Shown here one piece after another: positions 26,001 through 33,739 of a DNA stretch of 64,000 bases. The notes under the pieces are model-generated. The model saw nothing but the letters and a program-made list of their open reading frames with translations. It searched no databases and had not been told where the DNA came from. The position numbers were made by a program, and so were the translations under genes. Positions within the stretch are counted from its first letter, which is position 1. Every line of letters begins with the position of its first letter. Source of the stretch: Streptomyces sp. NBC_01439 (GTDB lineage: Bacteria > Actinomycetota > Actinomycetes > Streptomycetales > Streptomycetaceae); assembly GCF_036227605.1 (NCBI RefSeq), contig NZ_CP109487.1, positions 6,943,501 through 7,007,500 on the forward strand, in the 5' to 3' direction.

Positions 26001-28028
26001 GAACTCCTCGGCAAGGCACGGGAGGTGGTCCAGGCGGTCAAGCCCTGTTTCATGATGAACCCGCTCTCGGTGAGCCAGTACCTGCCGGCCGACTACCGCT
26101 TCGACGTGGTGATCTTCGATGAGGCTTCGCAGGTCAGGCCCGGTGACGCGGTCAACTGCGTGTACCGGGGCCGCTCCTTGGTCGTCGCCGGCGACGAGAA
26201 GCAGCTGCCGCCCACCTCGTTCTTCGACTCGGCCGTCGGCGACGAGGGCGATGAGTACGACGAGGAACTGCCGGACGCCTTCGAATCGCTGCTCCATGCG
26301 TGCAAGGCGGGCGCGATGCGCGAGCTTGCGCTGCGCTGGCACTATCGGAGCCGCCACGAGGACCTGATCGCCTTCAGCAACCGGTCCTTCTACGGCAACA
26401 GCATGGTGACCTTCCCGGGGGCGCTGGAACGCGGCCCCGACATCGGCGTGGAGTTCTTCAAGGCGGACGGCTGCTACGACAGGGGCGGGCGCCGGGACAA
26501 CCGGCGTGAGGCGGAGGCCGTGGCGCAGCGCGTGCTGCACCACTTCGACACCCGGCCGGGCCGCAGCCTCGGTGTGGTGGCGCTCTCCCAGGCCCAGGCG
26601 ACCGCGATCGACGAATGCGTGCAGCAGGCCCGGCTGGCCCGCCCGGACCTCGATCACTGCTTCACCGAGGACCGCCTCGACGGATTCTTCGTGAAGAACC
26701 TTGAGTCGGTCCAGGGCGACGAGCGGGACGTCATGATCATGTCGCTCGGTTACGGGCCGGACGAGCGGGGGGTGCTGGGGCTCAACTTCGGCCCCATCAA
26801 CAAGGAAGGCGGCTGGCGACGACTCAACGTCGCCGTCACCCGCGCCCGGTTCCGCGTGGAGGTGGTCGCCTCGTTCCACGGATCCCAGCTCAAGGACGGC
26901 CCCAACGAGAGCGTGCAGCACCTCAAGCGCTACCTCGAATACGCGGAGAACGGGCCCGCGGTCCTCGCCAGGGACACCGTGGTGGCGGACGCCGAGCCGG
27001 ACAGCCCTTTCGAGGAGTCGGTGCTGGCGGTGCTGCGCGACTGGGGGTACGAGGTGCAGCCGCAGGTGGGCGTCGCGGGCTACCGGATCGACCTGGGCCT
27101 GCGGCACCCGGCGGCGCAGGGCTCGTTCGCGCTCGGCATCGAGTGCGACGGGGCGATGTACCACTCGTCACGTGCGGCCCGCGACCGCGACCGGCTGCGC
27201 CAGCAGGTACTGGAAGGCCTCGGCTGGACCCTGCACCGGATCTGGGGCACCGACTGGTACCGCAACCGTCCGGAGGCGGAGCGCAGGCTGAAGGAAGCGG
27301 TCGATGCGGCGGTGGCGATCGACCCCTTCGCACGACCGGAGGCGGTTCGGGTACCTCAGGGCGGCACCCTCGGCGCGGAGGCGACGCCCGCGGTGACGGC
27401 GCCCGCGGAGACGCGAATCCCGGTACCCCGACCGGAGCCGGAGCGGATCTTCTTGGTGGACCGGGCGCCGGTGCGCGACTGGAGCACGCGGTACGTGCTC
27501 GCGGAGGTCCGCGTGGACGCCTGGGCGGTTCCGGAGTTTCACACGCCGGAAGCGCGTCCCGTACTGCGGAGGGTGCTGGCGCAGATCATCGAGGTGGAGG
27601 GGCCCATCCATCAGGACCTCCTGGTCCAGCGTGCGCGGGAGGCCTGGGGGCTCGGCAAGTCGGGCAGGCGGATGGTGGAGAACGCCCAGCAGGTGCTGGA
27701 GGCCCTGGTACGTGCCGGGATCGCGGAGTACGAGAGCGGCTTCGCGGACGTCGTCGGTCGGCAGCTGCGGGGTGCCCGCACACCGCTGGACGACCAACCG
27801 CGCAAGATCGCCCATGTTTCACCGGCCGAGCGGCAGCTGGCGATGAGGGAGCTGGCCCTGGAATGCCCGGGGATGACCACGGAGGAACTGCTCCAGCAGA
27901 CTCGGGAGCTCTTCGGCTGGAAGCGCATGGGGTCCGACATCCGCAGCGCGCTCGAAGCGGACGTCAGGGACCTCCTCACCGGCGGCGGGCTCACGGGGAC
28001 GCCGGACCGGCTGGTCGCTACGCGCTGA
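23058..28028 (+). CDS. DUF4011 / SF1 helicase / MTES_1575-Vsr-like nuclease / DUF3320 protein, candidate antiphage defence
   Basis: 1656 residues with a CGGAGGT ribosome site. Order: DUF4011 (~25-200, GWRESLIDLGGRNRLLNF); superfamily 1 helicase with Walker A GPPGTGKSQTI near 332, Walker B FDEASQVRPGD near 1020, VVAGDEKQLPPTSFF, HYRSRHEDLIAFSN, and SVQGDERDVMIMSLG / LNVAVTRAR near 1215-1260; a Vsr/MTES_1575-type nuclease (~1317-1420) with likely catalytic residues in SPFEES, YRIDLGL and GIECDGAMYH; then DUF3320 (~1475-1570). This DUF4011-helicase-nuclease architecture is known as a single-gene phage-defence type (called Hhe in large screens, from memory). The helicase would load on DNA and the nuclease would cut it. 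It stands alone, with no evident partner. Confidence 0.9.
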   Translation: MHGRTAHAQPFDTGADPGQERLRAVLGGWRESLIDLGGRNRLLNFRHTRSSTLEITAPSAGPLLAQLDRGWDFAPVEDAEDAERFGEGPSGVTLDKAPRGSARARSAGGILTQKQTQQALDSALRQLRQKSNQTFNDFGLWVLWVGVGMLDWREEGAHESSSAPLVLVPVQLVRDRTGKIRLQEAEEQDAVHNPALAVKLAQLGVDWTPVADTDCLDAAAVLARARTAAAGQTGWVVRDSVVLSMFAAHKEAMYQDLKENEAAILASPLIRAIGLGPDSGLPDDVIGFDPPAIERIDEVQLPERTPLVLDADASQRQCIAAAMANRSFVMSGPPGTGKSQTITNMIAALMHSGRTVLFVSEKAAALDVVRNRLTDVGLGDFVLALHSSDTSKKAVAQELDRALTTEVRASGAAEHELDEARRLREELSAYAAAMNEERQPLGRTLHDVLGRLALLGQQEVPQLTLTSGVAAVTDTLSAAALHEVLAAARSVARSWRPVAEGDSFAWWGLRDPEATGGGSATTALAAADDALQSLRAAAEHRPLAADTPLPKTVRDVRRIADGLRAGLPVRTSGSTNAPFEDHSPVIAQLAEGFGLGAPRDIGSLLALFELIDLEGAEHRPLPHWFDAANLRQAQAAAEQLKAALDEEDVARGAAQDVFGPQVLTYGALADLVRRFAEDHHGLTARFKGQYRADREAATALTVTGAWDKRLPGRLAEALAWQQARDRVLLLTEEHRELLGPYLPGGADGFAALDEALANAARIAELTAESNERGAVSDRLAHGADTEHGYAGLQVQAVRGALADWCDAVDLRAARWTETSARLAAMFEDGRRLKLLPALGGTLEEAARALAVLAADPSGPGEWQTYRSALSVLRGRGLDDLVSRAAERGIDAEDFPPVVERALLQLWADTLLAADGRLRTARAAELDARVRSFREADRMLVAAASGAVIASCNSRKPKAFGAGGASLIRREAEKKTRHLAVRELLGKAREVVQAVKPCFMMNPLSVSQYLPADYRFDVVIFDEASQVRPGDAVNCVYRGRSLVVAGDEKQLPPTSFFDSAVGDEGDEYDEELPDAFESLLHACKAGAMRELALRWHYRSRHEDLIAFSNRSFYGNSMVTFPGALERGPDIGVEFFKADGCYDRGGRRDNRREAEAVAQRVLHHFDTRPGRSLGVVALSQAQATAIDECVQQARLARPDLDHCFTEDRLDGFFVKNLESVQGDERDVMIMSLGYGPDERGVLGLNFGPINKEGGWRRLNVAVTRARFRVEVVASFHGSQLKDGPNESVQHLKRYLEYAENGPAVLARDTVVADAEPDSPFEESVLAVLRDWGYEVQPQVGVAGYRIDLGLRHPAAQGSFALGIECDGAMYHSSRAARDRDRLRQQVLEGLGWTLHRIWGTDWYRNRPEAERRLKEAVDAAVAIDPFARPEAVRVPQGGTLGAEATPAVTAPAETRIPVPRPEPERIFLVDRAPVRDWSTRYVLAEVRVDAWAVPEFHTPEARPVLRRVLAQIIEVEGPIHQDLLVQRAREAWGLGKSGRRMVENAQQVLEALVRAGIAEYESGFADVVGRQLRGARTPLDDQPRKIAHVSPAERQLAMRELALECPGMTTEELLQQTRELFGWKRMGSDIRSALEADVRDLLTGGGLTGTPDRLVATR

Positions 28029-28557
28029 GCCCGGCGGCCCAGCGGGTCAGGGTGGTGAAGTCCCGGTCGCGCAGTCCGTGGCGCGGGTGGATGCGCAGCA
28101 GCAGGGCGGGGGCCGGATGGTGTGCGGCGACCCAGGCGCGGTCGCGCGGGGTGATCATGTCGTCGACCCAGGCGAAGGGCCGGCCGGCCGCCCAGTCGCG
28201 GAGGTGTCGGGTCTTCCACGAGAGGCCGTCGGGGTCATCGGCGAAGAGTTCGGGCCACTCGACGACGGTGAGGTCACCCGGCAACCCGATGTGCGGGGAG
28301 ATCATCGTATTGGCCTGGTGGGTCCAGGCGGTGGCCCAGGTGAGCTCGAACGGCAGGGCCAGCAGCCGGGCGCCGTGGGACGGGTGGAGGCGCACCCGGG
28401 CACCGCGCCGGGCCCTGCGGGACTCCGGGTCGCGGTAGGAGAGCCAGACGTCGGGCCACATCCGGTGGCTCCGGTATCCGCGCAAACCGGCGAGGGGCGA
28501 GCGGAACGGGTTGAGGGGGCCGTCCACGTCGAGGAGGAGCAGCGGGCGATCGGTCAT
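28018..28557 (-). CDS. HAD-like domain protein
   Basis: 179 residues from the ATG at 28557. The opening LLLLDVDGPLNPF is HAD motif I (DxD with the catalytic Asp), and FAWVDDMITPRDRAW near residue 135 fits the acidic motif IV. Trp-rich intervening sequence (WTHQANTMISPHIGLP) is usual for the small HAD proteins of Streptomyces. Probably a phosphatase, substrate unknown. No good ribosome site is visible. It overlaps the convergent DUF4011 gene by 11 bases. Confidence 0.82.
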   Translation of the reverse strand: MTDRPLLLLDVDGPLNPFRSPLAGLRGYRSHRMWPDVWLSYRDPESRRARRGARVRLHPSHGARLLALPFELTWATAWTHQANTMISPHIGLPGDLTVVEWPELFADDPDGLSWKTRHLRDWAAGRPFAWVDDMITPRDRAWVAAHHPAPALLLRIHPRHGLRDRDFTTLTRWAAGLSA

Positions 28558-28684
28558 GAAGTGACCATTACCCAGTACACGATTGAGTGAAATGTCTACT
28601 GCCCCTATAACTCGAATGGGGTCAGAGCGTTGTTTCCGGTGCGGGGGCATTACCCGCGAACTCATCCGGAAGGCAGGGAAACTG

Positions 28685-29404
28685 ATGCGTCACAGTCGTC
28701 GGAATGGCTTCATCGCGGCAGTGGTTGCGGGAGGCGGACTGGCGGTCGCGGGTGTGGGCGGGTTCGCCCACGCCGACGCGGACGCGAGTGGCGGGGCGGA
28801 GCGCTCGCCGGGACTGCTGTCCGGAAACCTCGTGCAACTGCCGGTGAACCTCCCGGTGAACGCGTGCGGGAACACCGTGAACGTGGTCGGCCTGCTCAAC
28901 CCGGCCGCCGGGAACCGCTGTAGCAACGCGTCGTCGGGGGGCGGTGGTGGCCGGCAGTCCGGCGCCAGCTCGACGCATTCTTCGAAACCGGCAGGCGCCA
29001 ACGGGGGCGGGGCGCACGCCCAGGGAAGCGGAAAGGATTCTCCCGGAGTGCTCTCCGGCAACGGGCTCCAGCTTCCGGTCGACCTCCCGCTGAACGTCAG
29101 CGGCAACTCCGTGAACGTGGTCGGCATCGGCAACCCCTCGCTGGGCAACACGTCCGTCAACGGCGAGCAGCCCACGGGCGGCAAGCCCGTCCAGCCGCCC
29201 GTCGTCGAGAAGCCGGTGACCCCGGTCGTCCCGGCCGTGCCCACCAAGCCGGTCACGCAGGTCACGCGGGTCACCCCGCCCGAGGCCCCGCGGCACGAGG
29301 CTCTCGCCCACACCGGGGCCGATGGCGTCGGATACCTGGTCCCCGGCGCGGGCGCGCTCCTCCTCGGCGGAGTACTCCTCTACCGCCGCTTCCGCCTCAA
29401 CTGA
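28685..29404 (+). CDS. long chaplin with sortase signal
   Basis: 239 residues from the ATG at 28685. After a signal peptide (NGFIAAVVAGGGLAVAGVGG) come two chaplin domains: residues ~36-80 (SPGLLSGNLVQLPVN, NACGNTVNVVGLLNPAAGNRC) and ~120-160 (SPGVLSGNGLQLPVDLP, NVSGNSVNVVGIGNPSLGN). A Pro/Val/Thr-rich stalk leads to the sorting signal LAHTG, a hydrophobic helix and RRFRLN. Chaplins assemble amyloid-like films that make aerial hyphae hydrophobic; long ones are linked to the wall by sortase. The first domain has the two conserved cysteines, the second has none. Confidence 0.93.
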   Translation: MRHSRRNGFIAAVVAGGGLAVAGVGGFAHADADASGGAERSPGLLSGNLVQLPVNLPVNACGNTVNVVGLLNPAAGNRCSNASSGGGGGRQSGASSTHSSKPAGANGGGAHAQGSGKDSPGVLSGNGLQLPVDLPLNVSGNSVNVVGIGNPSLGNTSVNGEQPTGGKPVQPPVVEKPVTPVVPAVPTKPVTQVTRVTPPEAPRHEALAHTGADGVGYLVPGAGALLLGGVLLYRRFRLN

Positions 29405-29410
29405 CCGGGG

Positions 29411-30103
29411 TCAGGCCGACAGGTCCGGATCCGGCGGGGCCGCGGGCCCCGGGGGCGGCGTACGCCACCCGTCCAGGATGGCGTCGATCCGCGGGGCCAG
29501 CCGGGCCCGGGCCGCGAACCGGTGGACACCCGCCATCAGCAGGGCGTCGTACTCGGTGTCGGTGTGCCGCACCGCCGCCCGGACCGCGACGGACACCGCC
29601 AGTTCGTTGAGGGCGCGGCCGGCCGCGGTGCGGCCCACCCGGCCGCTGCCGCGCACCGAGGCGTGGGTGGCGATCGCCACGGCCCGGTCGGCCGGACAAC
29701 CGGGGAACAGCCGTACGATCTCGGCGGCGAAGGCCGCAGTGAAGCGGATGTCCTCGGCCGAACGCCGCCGCCGGTCGCGCTCCCGGCGGCGCGCCCGCGC
29801 CTCGGAGTCCGCGAGGCAGGCGCGCTCCGCGCGCGCCAGCGCGGCCTCCTCGACGAGGAGGCCCAGGCGCTCGTAGCGGTGCCGGCGCTTGTTGAAGCGC
29901 ACGACGACGGCGCAGAGCGAACTGGCCTCGCGGGAGCGGCGGGTGAGCGCCGTGTCCCCCCGCGGGAGATAGACGAGATGGCCGAGATCCGTGCAGTCCA
30001 GGCAGCGGGGTACACCGGACTCGCGGACGAGGTGCCGGAGTGGGCCCTGCCGGCAGTCGGCGCAGTGGATCTGCTTCAGCGACTCAAAAACCACCAGGCT
30101 CAT
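29411..30103 (-). CDS. DUF2293 family protein
   Basis: 230 residues from the ATG at 30103 (SLVVFESLKQIHC); an in-frame ATG at 30133 has the better AGGTG ribosome site, but the shorter form matches the usual family start. N-terminal cysteine pairs HCADC and RCLDC suggest zinc binding. PRGDTALTRRSREASSLCAVVVRFNKRRHRYER is the conserved block, and the C-terminal DUF2293 part runs from FPGCPADRAVAIATHASVRGSGRVGR onward. Function unknown; nucleic-acid binding is likely given the Arg-rich helix. Confidence 0.85.
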   Translation of the reverse strand: MSLVVFESLKQIHCADCRQGPLRHLVRESGVPRCLDCTDLGHLVYLPRGDTALTRRSREASSLCAVVVRFNKRRHRYERLGLLVEEAALARAERACLADSEARARRRERDRRRRSAEDIRFTAAFAAEIVRLFPGCPADRAVAIATHASVRGSGRVGRTAAGRALNELAVSVAVRAAVRHTDTEYDALLMAGVHRFAARARLAPRIDAILDGWRTPPPGPAAPPDPDLSA

Positions 30104-30242
30104 GGAGGTGTGATACCGCTGTATGACCCTCATATCACCTGGTGAAGAAGGTATGTTGATGTTTCGTTGACCGTTCCTGGATGCCCGGCGGCCCTTTTGC
30201 CGTGGGGCGGTGGACCGCAGGCGGTCCGTAGAGGGGGGTCAC

Positions 30243-30647
30243 ATGGGTGGGCAGCTGAAGATGACGGCACGTCCGGGCGGAGCAAGCGTCGCCACGGCCG
30301 CGACTGGCCGGGAGATAGTCATACCGCCGGGCGGCTGCACCGGCTGGCACTTCCACCGGGTCAGACTCGAGGCGGTGGTCATAGCCGGGACCCTGACCCG
30401 GGTCCTGCACGACCGCACCGTCGTGGTGCACACGACCGGGACCACCTTCGTGGAGCCCGCGGGCATAGGCCACCTCCACCTGGGCCACAACCTCGGCACC
30501 GAGCCGGTCGTGCTCCACGTCACGCCCGCGCTCCCGGTGGGGGTTCCCTTCGCGATACCCACCCCGGCACCGGCCGGTGCCACGCAGGCGGCCTGTCGCT
30601 CACACAAGCCGACGTATTTCTCCGCGGACCCGGTAGAAGCCCCCTGA
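30243..30647 (+). CDS. cupin domain protein
   Basis: 134 residues from the ATG at 30243, behind GAGGGGGG. A single small beta-barrel: GGCTGWHFHRVRLEAVVIAGTL holds the first cupin motif (HxH...E), and GIGHLHLGHNLG the second (histidines). Metal binding is likely. The last ~48 bases overlap the end of the convergent WGR gene. Role unknown. Confidence 0.8.
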   Translation: MGGQLKMTARPGGASVATAATGREIVIPPGGCTGWHFHRVRLEAVVIAGTLTRVLHDRTVVVHTTGTTFVEPAGIGHLHLGHNLGTEPVVLHVTPALPVGVPFAIPTPAPAGATQAACRSHKPTYFSADPVEAP

Positions 30648-32054
30648 GGCGGCGTGCAGCCCCTCGACCACGTACCGGGCGCCGGGCTCCCGTATCCCGC
30701 GCGGGAACTGGACGTTCCAGGAGGACTCAAAGCCCTCCGACACCACCTGCACCCGCATCCGGCCGCCCTGCTGGACGCACTCCACCACCACACCGCCAGC
30801 CGGTGAAGCGGCCACCGAGGCCATCGAAACCGTCGCCACCGCCGAGGCCGACGCGGCCGGGGTGAACACCGGGAGCGCCGCCGCCGACTTCACGTCCATG
30901 GGCGCGGGCACCGAGCCCTGCTGGGCCGCCGCGATCGCCTGCTCGGTCGCGTCCACGCAGACCAGCGACCCGTCCGTGGTGACGAGGTACAGCCGCCCGT
31001 CCAGGTACTGCATGGACAGCGCCGACCCGCCGCCCGTCCCCAGCTTCCACAGCCGTCGGCCGTCGGCGTCGAAGCAGTAGACCGAGGAGGAGGAGTCGCC
31101 GGCGAAGACGTGCCGCCCGTCGGGCGAGGTCGCACACGAGTACACCGCGGCGTCGCACGCGTAGGAGGCCTCCACCGCCCCCGTCGCCTTCGAGAGCCGC
31201 TGCACCGTGTTGCGGGCCGTACCCGCGTACACCGCCTGCTCCTCCTGCCAGCCGAACAGCACCCCGCCGGGGGTCTTGGTGTGCCACAACTGCCCGCTGC
31301 CGTCGGCCGCGTACGCCGTCACACCACCGCTGTGCCCGTGGAAGACCGCCCGCTCGTCCGCCCGGACCATCCAGGCGCCCGTCCCGCCGGACTTCCGCGA
31401 CCACTGGTGCTCGTCCTCGTGGTCGATGACGGTCAGGCCGCCGTTCGCATCGGAGACGTTGAGCACGCCCTCGTGGATGTCGAGCCAGTAGATGTCCACG
31501 TCCGCCGCGATCGCGTAGGCCCCGAAGGGCACCTTCGACGACAGGTCGTACACCGTGCCGTCGTCACAGCCCGCGTATATCCAGAACTCGTCCGCCACCA
31601 GGCACTTCACCCCGTCCGGAAGCGAATACCGGGCGAGCACCTCACCGCCGTGGCTCAGCGTGTACACGTCGCCCGCCTGGTTGCCCACCCAGCAGCGGTC
31701 CTCGTCCACATGGATGCCGAAGGCCGACGAACCGGTCCGGAAGCGCCACAGCACCGGAGCCACCGCGCGCGCCGTCGAGGGCGCCGAGGCCACCTGGCGG
31801 CGGGTCACCGACCGGGCGGCGCGCTGCCCCTGCACGGCCGGGGCGTACCCCTTGCGCACCTTCTCCCCGATCTTCTTCGCAGCGGCCGCGCGGGCCTTCT
31901 CGGCGCTCGGGAAACCGGAGGTCTGCAGCTGGCCGTCCGCGCCGATGCGCCCGTACCGCACGGACACGGACGCGCCGTCGACCGTCACCTCGTAGAACTT
32001 GTGTGCCGCGCCGTCGTCCTGCGACAGCTCCAGATACGTCGTCTCCCGAGCCAT
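30600..32054 (-). CDS. WGR-domain protein with beta-propeller-like repeats
   Basis: 484 residues. Residues ~1-75 are a WGR domain (TTYLELSQDDGAAHKFYEV, VSVRYGRIG), a DNA-break or nucleic-acid binding module otherwise found in PARPs. Residues ~100-380 are WD/PQQ-like repeats (VWVGNQAGDVYTL, FAGDSSSSVYCFDADGRRLWKL, YLVTTDGSLVCVDA) that should form a propeller. The C terminus is a small beta domain (SWNVQFPRGIREPGARYVV). No catalytic residues seen. WGR proteins of this build occur widely in Streptomyces without assigned roles. Confidence 0.85.
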   Translation of the reverse strand: MARETTYLELSQDDGAAHKFYEVTVDGASVSVRYGRIGADGQLQTSGFPSAEKARAAAAKKIGEKVRKGYAPAVQGQRAARSVTRRQVASAPSTARAVAPVLWRFRTGSSAFGIHVDEDRCWVGNQAGDVYTLSHGGEVLARYSLPDGVKCLVADEFWIYAGCDDGTVYDLSSKVPFGAYAIAADVDIYWLDIHEGVLNVSDANGGLTVIDHEDEHQWSRKSGGTGAWMVRADERAVFHGHSGGVTAYAADGSGQLWHTKTPGGVLFGWQEEQAVYAGTARNTVQRLSKATGAVEASYACDAAVYSCATSPDGRHVFAGDSSSSVYCFDADGRRLWKLGTGGGSALSMQYLDGRLYLVTTDGSLVCVDATEQAIAAAQQGSVPAPMDVKSAAALPVFTPAASASAVATVSMASVAASPAGGVVVECVQQGGRMRVQVVSEGFESSWNVQFPRGIREPGARYVVEGLHAASGGFYRVRGEIRRLV

Positions 32055-32147
32055 GACAAACCCCTCCCCAAAGGCAGCGCCGCCGGCTCCCTTTCGGCCG
32101 GTGATCCCTCGTGAAAAACTCTAAGGCCCACCACTGACAATGGGCCC

Positions 32148-32795
32148 GTGCAGTGGGAAGCGATCACATGGCAGCGGATGGCCGAGCGGCTCGCCGGTCA
32201 CCTCGACGACCCCGGCCGGGCCCCCGCGCCGGGCAGTTGGCAGCGGGTGGGCATCGACGGCGCCCCCGCCGCCGGGACCGGCGTGCTCGCCGGCGAGCTC
32301 GCCGAAGCACTGCGCCTGCGCGGCCACCCGTCCCTGGTGGTGCCGGCCGACGGTTTCCTGCGACCGGCCTCCCTCCGCTTCGAGTTCGGCCGGCAGGACG
32401 TGGACTCCTACCTCGGCGCCTGGTACGACACGGCCGCGCTCTGGCGGGAGGTCTTCGGCCCGACCGACCCCGGCGGCAGCGGGCGGGTCCTCCCGGACCT
32501 CTGGGACCCGGTGACCGACCGGGCGACCCGCAGTCCCTACGTGACCCTCCCGCCCGGCGGCGTGCTGCTCGTACACGGCCCGCTGCTGCTGGGCCACTGG
32601 TTCCCCTTCGACCTGAGCGTCCACATCCGGCTCTCCGCCGGCGCGCTCGCCCGCCGCACCGAGGAATCCGCGCGCTGGACACTGCCCGCCTTCGCGCGCT
32701 ACGAGGCCGACACCGACCCGGGGTCGGCCGCCGACGCGGCGGTCCGGGCCGACGACCCCCGCCACCCCGCCTGGACCGGCATCCGGAGCCGCTGA
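32148..32795 (+). CDS. uridine kinase-like protein with degenerate P-loop
   Basis: 215 residues, GTG start. It resembles the uridine kinase-like P-loop proteins of Streptomyces: RVGIDGAPAAGTGVLAGELA near residue 33 stands at the Walker A position, then VVPADGFLRPASLRFEFGR, DSYLGAWYDTAALWREV and PDLWDPVTDRATR. The P-loop lacks the GK(S/T) lysine, so nucleotide phosphorylation is doubtful. It lies next to the pseudouridine genes, which release a uracil-type base, but on the opposite strand. Confidence 0.75.
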   Translation: MQWEAITWQRMAERLAGHLDDPGRAPAPGSWQRVGIDGAPAAGTGVLAGELAEALRLRGHPSLVVPADGFLRPASLRFEFGRQDVDSYLGAWYDTAALWREVFGPTDPGGSGRVLPDLWDPVTDRATRSPYVTLPPGGVLLVHGPLLLGHWFPFDLSVHIRLSAGALARRTEESARWTLPAFARYEADTDPGSAADAAVRADDPRHPAWTGIRSR

Positions 32796-32839
32796 CGGGC
32801 CGGGACGGGCCGACCGACGGGCCGACCGGCGGGACGCCC

Positions 32840-33739
32840 CTACGGCCGACCGCCCGGCCGGGTCACCGCCAGGGCCGCCGCCCGGCATCCGGCACGGGCG
32901 GCCCCGGCCGGGTCCGCGCCCTCCAGCCGGGCCGCGAGGAAGCCCCCGGTGAAGGCGTCGCCGGCGCCCGTGGAGTCCACCGCCAGGGCCGGCTCCGCCG
33001 CGACCTCTGCGGTGACCCGGCCGCGTTCGGCGATCAGCGCCCCGGCCGCGCCGCGGGTCACCACCACCAGCGGCACCCGCCGGCTGAGCTCCGCGGCCGC
33101 CCGGGCCACCCCCGTCGGCTCCGGCAATCCGGCCAGCAGTCGGGCCTCGTCCTCGTTCGGCAGCAGCACGTCCACCCCCGCCACGGCGTCCAGGAAGCGC
33201 TGCGGCCCCAGCGCCGCCAGGAATCCGGCCGAGGCGGGGTCCACGCTCACCTGCACCCCCCGGGTCCGGGCCGCCCGCAGCGCGATCACGGCCAGCTCCC
33301 GGCTGCTGTCGGCGAAGAACAGGTAACCGGACAGGTGGAGATGGGCCGCCCCGTCCAGCAGGGAGGGGCTCCAGTCGGCCGGACACAGCCGCAGCGAGGC
33401 CCCGCTGTCGGTCAGGAACGTCCGCTCCGCGTCCTTGCCGACCAGCGCGATCACCGTCCCGGTCGGCTCCTGCGCGTCGACCACCAGCCTCGGCCGCACC
33501 CCCGCGTCCACCAGTGCCCGCTCGTGCCAGCGCGCCGACTCGGCGCCCACCCGCGCCAGGAGCCGTACCTCGGCGGTCCCCGTACGGGCCGCCCAGCAGG
33601 CCGCGTTGGCCCCGGCCCCGCCCGGCAGGGTCCGGATGCGGGCAGCCGTGTCGGTGGCCGGAGCAAGTGGCTCCGGATGTATGGCCACCACGTCCGTCAC
33701 CACGTCCCCGACGACGAGCAGCGCCCCCGGCCCGGTCAC
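32840..33739 (-). CDS. PfkB family kinase, probable pseudouridine kinase
   Basis: 299 residues from the GTG at 33739, which overlaps the psuG stop by four bases (GTGA). Ribokinase/PfkB signatures: N-terminal LPGGAGANAACWAARTG and the C-terminal anion hole with catalytic base, DSTGAGDAFTGGFLAARL. Coupling to psuG points to pseudouridine as substrate, giving pseudouridine 5'-phosphate for the glycosidase. The family alone would not fix the sugar. Confidence 0.85.
   Translation of the reverse strand: MTGPGALLVVGDVVTDVVAIHPEPLAPATDTAARIRTLPGGAGANAACWAARTGTAEVRLLARVGAESARWHERALVDAGVRPRLVVDAQEPTGTVIALVGKDAERTFLTDSGASLRLCPADWSPSLLDGAAHLHLSGYLFFADSSRELAVIALRAARTRGVQVSVDPASAGFLAALGPQRFLDAVAGVDVLLPNEDEARLLAGLPEPTGVARAAAELSRRVPLVVVTRGAAGALIAERGRVTAEVAAEPALAVDSTGAGDAFTGGFLAARLEGADPAGAARAGCRAAALAVTRPGGRP

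Noticed and set aside
25431..27164. A 577-codon frame antisense to the DUF4011 gene
   Set aside because: No start signal and no domain; it covers the helicase and nuclease motifs of the real frame.
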